Below, piece after piece: positions 46,601 through 47,996 of a stretch of 47,996 nt of DNA. The notes under the pieces were generated by a model, which worked only from the letters and a program-made list of their open reading frames with translations, had not been told where the DNA came from and did no database searches. The stretch comes from Deltaproteobacteria bacterium (GTDB lineage: Bacteria > Desulfobacterota > Syntrophorhabdia > Syntrophorhabdales > JANXAF01). Position numbers and translations under genes: made by a program. The DNA is taken from NCBI GenBank assembly GCA_026417175.1, contig JAOADT010000017.1:1-47996 (forward strand), written 5' to 3'. Each line of letters opens with the position of its first letter. Positions within the stretch are counted from its first letter, which is position 1.

Positions 46601-46749
46601 CTCCTGATACTCTCTCTCTACCTCGCGCAGAAAATCACTACGATCTTATCCGCCGGTGTGTGGAACTCGCTCTCCAGGAACGACAAATGCTTGGCGGGCA
46701 ACTTGGCTCTCTTTGGTCAATATCAGCCGAAAAGTTTATGAGCGGTTGA
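43642..46749 (+). CDS. PLD-domain/SNF2 helicase, C-terminus lost to a frameshift
   Basis: The 1,035-residue product starts with a phospholipase-D-like nuclease domain: H138 and K140 in HPLHAKLYL and GSSN (158-161), a single HxK motif of the PLD_2 type. A SNF2 helicase follows: GDVVGLGKTF near residue 281, DESHNFRNREG near 354, LLTATPYN near 381, then VFTQFADTARYLGEEL, ATDVLAEGQNLQ near 793 and LIQRAGRVDRIGQ near 825. The frame ends SAEKFMSG at 46747-46749, but the coding pattern goes on in another frame to 47030, so the true protein is probably ~1,130 residues. Helicase plus methylase gene is typical of anti-phage restriction systems. Arginine is mostly CGN, unlike the rest of the window. The intact helicase core leaves activity possible. 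Confidence 0.85.
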   Translation: MPTIYDNLEQNLLDGLKMALEDAVSASICVAYFHLRGWKELADLIEDFSGQGDSSCRILVGMHRPPEEAMREIQGVLPRPGIDGARLFQLKRQITESFKHQLEFGVPSAEAEMTLRKLFKQLRSGKVRVKSYLRHPLHAKLYLIQRKDPIAPLIAFLGSSNLTYPGLTGQGELNVDVVDQDAANKLLLWFEKFWNDQFAIDLTEELAQLIEQSWVLQENVRPYLVYLKMAYYLSQEARQGEREFKLPKIFEKKGTPLLDFQTKAVSLAAHHLYRRGGALLGDVVGLGKTFMAIAIARILQEDDNSNTLIICPPKLKQMWEWYVEQYEILGKVLSLGEVIDTLPYLPRFRLLIIDESHNFRNREGKRYRAIQEYIELNEPRVLLLTATPYNKHFEDLSNQLRLFLDEDQDLKIRPERFFRQWIEQGKTEWDFRAQYQTLPTSLRAFEKSTYPEDWRDLMRLFLVRRTRHFIMRHYARFDESKRRYYVMLNNEPFYFPVRKPRTVTFFTDKNNPEDQYSKLFSERVVQVIETLNLPRYGLARYLIDGAEQKANTEEKRVIANLTRAGRRLIGFCRTNLFKRLESSGHSFILSLKRHILRNLVVLYALEKGRDIPIGLQNVVFMDTAVSDEDTEVLDEELENLKPEIETTPLLSSSLSLLNKEAEKVYELYSSPSYRLRFQWLGSRFFTTTLKDHLREDIEALINILQEVGDWRPESDEKLKKLYDLITSSHPEEKLLVFTQFADTARYLGEELKKRNIQDFDIVTSGNADPVGLARRFSPQTNGGLRPGETELRILIATDVLAEGQNLQDCHIVVNYDLPWAIIRLIQRAGRVDRIGQRHDTILVYSFLPAEGVERVIRLRKRLFERLKMNQEVIGTDESFFGEEAAARLRDLYTEKAGVLDDDEGDEDIDLSSLALQVWTSALEADRKAALSLPQLVSTTAPVEGERFPGMIAYLSFPDGTDALVQVDENGELISQSLSAIFQAAACAPDTLSLPRAENHYDLIRRCVELALQERQMLGGQLGSLWSISAEKFMSG

Positions 46750-47030
46750 GTGCCTTTTGTCAGCGTTTGACAAGTACAACATCCATTGATTCCGCCTTGC
46801 TTACCCAGTTAGACCAGGCAATCGATCTTATCTTTCGTTATCCTTTAAAACAATCGGCCCGTGAGGCTCTGGGACGCCAGATCCGGCTGGGAATCACAGA
46901 CGATGAGTTGGCTCAAATGGTCATCCAGCGCGCCCGCGAAGAACGACTCTGTGAAATAAGTGAAAAAGAACCGATACCCGAAGAACCGCAGGTTATCTGT
47001 GCCTTGGGACTGAGAAGAATGGAGACCTAG
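46722..47030 (+). pseudogene. Out-of-frame C-terminal end of the helicase
   Basis: This stretch, in a different frame from the helicase, reads on from KVYERLSAFCQRL to LRRMET and stops at 47028-47030, three bases before the methylase ATG. It has no ribosome binding site or convincing start, is rich in charged residues (REALGRQIRLGITDDELAQM) and has the same CGN-rich codon style. It is best read as the last ~100 residues of the helicase, displaced by a small indel between about 46700 and 46725. A sequencing or assembly error would look the same. Confidence 0.7.
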
Positions 47031-47033
47031 CAG

Positions 47034-47996
47034 ATGTCGGAATTACTAAAAAGAATAGAGGAAAGCCTTCTGGAGGCACTCAAGAACAATGAGCCTCTTT
47101 TTACACTTCGTAGTCTTTTTACGGAGGTTTTATTCTGGGACGAATTACGGGCCAGCCCATTCAACATTCGGATCGGCCCTCCTTTAAACACTGATCTTAC
47201 TTTCTACTCACTTGCTCAGGCCGGTGGGTTAGCAGTTTTTCTCGTAGAATGGGTGGAAAAAGGTTTACCGGGCATTACTGCTCGTAGGGCCGTTCACAGG
47301 ATACTTTCTAACACTTATGCTGAACACCTTCTTTGTTATTTGTCCTCTGAGCGAGATGAACTCGCTTTTGTCTGGGCCAAGCGCCGTCCTCAGGGAAAGA
47401 CTGAGATGCGAACTCTCCGCTATGAGGTAGATTCACCGGCACGAACGACAGTAGAACGTCTCGCCCACCTTTACATCCCGTTAGAAGACAGGATGAAACA
47501 TTTGACTGGGCATCTGCCGATCACCTTTGTGGTTGAGAAACTTGACGACGCCTTTAGCGTCGAGGCCGTAACGGCGAAGTTCTTCGAAGACTATCGAATA
47601 GTTTTTAACCATCTCCAGAGGTTTCCTTATGAAAGATTCGGGGATAAAAAGTGGGCCCACGATTACTCTTTACAGCTTCTCAACCGTTTAATGTTCCTTT
47701 ATTTCATTCAGCGCAAAAAATGGCTTGGAGGAAATCCCCGTTTCATAGCTGAGTTTTGGCAAACCTACAAAGATTCCAATCAGCTCACTGACAGCTTCTT
47801 CGATCGCTGGCTTTCGGTAATGTTTTTTGAAGCATTCAACAATAGATTTCACGGTGGGTACACATACTTTCCAGAAAAGATACGCTTTGCACTTCAGATG
47901 GCGCCCTACCTTAATGGTGGTCTTTTTACGCGAAACTGGCTGGATAATAAATTTAGAGTCACAATACCTGATGAGTTTTTCGAATTACTCTTTGAC
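47034..47996 (+). CDS. Eco57I/type IIG-like DNA methylase, N-terminal part (cut by window edge)
   Basis: The frame from ATG 47034 is open to the end of the window (321 residues). It shows the N-terminal region typical of large restriction-modification methylases (Eco57I, PglX and DrmMI type): LLNRLMFLYFIQRKKWLGG near residues 216-234, SVMFFEAFNNR near 261 and YLNGGLFTRNW near 295. The catalytic NPPY motif is expected beyond the edge and is not seen, so methylase activity is inferred. It starts 3 bases after the helicase remnant, so the two are one operon. Of 26 arginine codons, 18 are CGN, unlike the CDF gene at 26635 (4 of 12). Confidence 0.72.
   Translation, partial: MSELLKRIEESLLEALKNNEPLFTLRSLFTEVLFWDELRASPFNIRIGPPLNTDLTFYSLAQAGGLAVFLVEWVEKGLPGITARRAVHRILSNTYAEHLLCYLSSERDELAFVWAKRRPQGKTEMRTLRYEVDSPARTTVERLAHLYIPLEDRMKHLTGHLPITFVVEKLDDAFSVEAVTAKFFEDYRIVFNHLQRFPYERFGDKKWAHDYSLQLLNRLMFLYFIQRKKWLGGNPRFIAEFWQTYKDSNQLTDSFFDRWLSVMFFEAFNNRFHGGYTYFPEKIRFALQMAPYLNGGLFTRNWLDNKFRVTIPDEFFELLFD

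Noticed and set aside
1-47996. CRISPR arrays, tRNA or rRNA genes and complete insertion sequences.
   Set aside because: No regularly spaced direct repeats, tRNA T-loop/anticodon patterns, rRNA segments or transposase frames were recognised by eye; short or divergent RNA genes could have been missed.

Overview
The window looks like the chromosome of an anaerobic, Gram-negative bacterium, most plausibly Desulfobacterota or a syntrophic relative; this is inferred from gene content, with no marker-gene search. Two TonB-dependent receptors and a long YidC with a periplasmic domain show an outer membrane. A two-subunit ADP-forming acyl-CoA synthetase, a methylmalonyl-CoA epimerase, a TRAP-type binding-protein remnant and a CobN/ChlI/ChlD chelatase fit an anaerobic acid degrader. 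Base composition is AT-rich over most of the window and arginine is mostly AGA/AGG, except in the last ~4.4 kb.

Layout. 1-2776: end of an unknown gene, then a copper ATPase and a copper chaperone. 2777-3526: AT-rich gap with the rpmH promoter. 3527-8262: the classic rpmH-rnpA-yidD-yidC-jag-mnmE block plus methylmalonyl-CoA epimerase. 8259-11738 (minus): a five-gene operon of zinc-ribbon protein, ParB-like protein, spore-photoproduct-lyase-like radical SAM protein, SDR dehydrogenase and DUF4013-type membrane protein. It is divergent from a flavin reductase at 11950, and the two promoters share a palindrome. 12816-18739: a decaying acyl-CoA/aromatic degradation cluster. The IclR regulator, enoyl-CoA hydratase, old-yellow-enzyme reductase, acyl-CoA ligase and TRAP binding protein all carry stops and/or frameshifts. 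Only the 3-hydroxyacyl-CoA dehydrogenase in the middle is intact. 18886-27525: housekeeping and transport genes (GalT/HIT-like protein, CPA2 antiporter, two MFS carriers, two-subunit acyl-CoA synthetase, CDF metal exporter).

28234-43196 is the most coherent accessory system. A TonB receptor, periplasmic binding protein, FecCD-type permease, ABC ATPase, a CobN chelatase encoded as two coupled genes, a ChlI-like AAA+ subunit and a ChlD-like AAA+/VWA subunit form one tight plus-strand operon. A second binding protein and second TonB receptor converge on it from the minus strand. Together they would import a tetrapyrrole or metal chelate across both membranes and deliver it to a metal-inserting or metal-removing chelatase. 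No cobalamin riboswitch was recognised upstream; instead an inverted repeat spans the promoter.

43642-47996 is a probable DNA-defence locus: a PLD-nuclease/SNF2 helicase whose C-terminus is separated by a frameshift, followed by an Eco57I/type IIG-like methylase cut by the window edge. Its arginine codons are mainly CGN, unlike the rest, which suggests recent acquisition. No tRNA, rRNA, CRISPR array or insertion sequence was recognised by eye.
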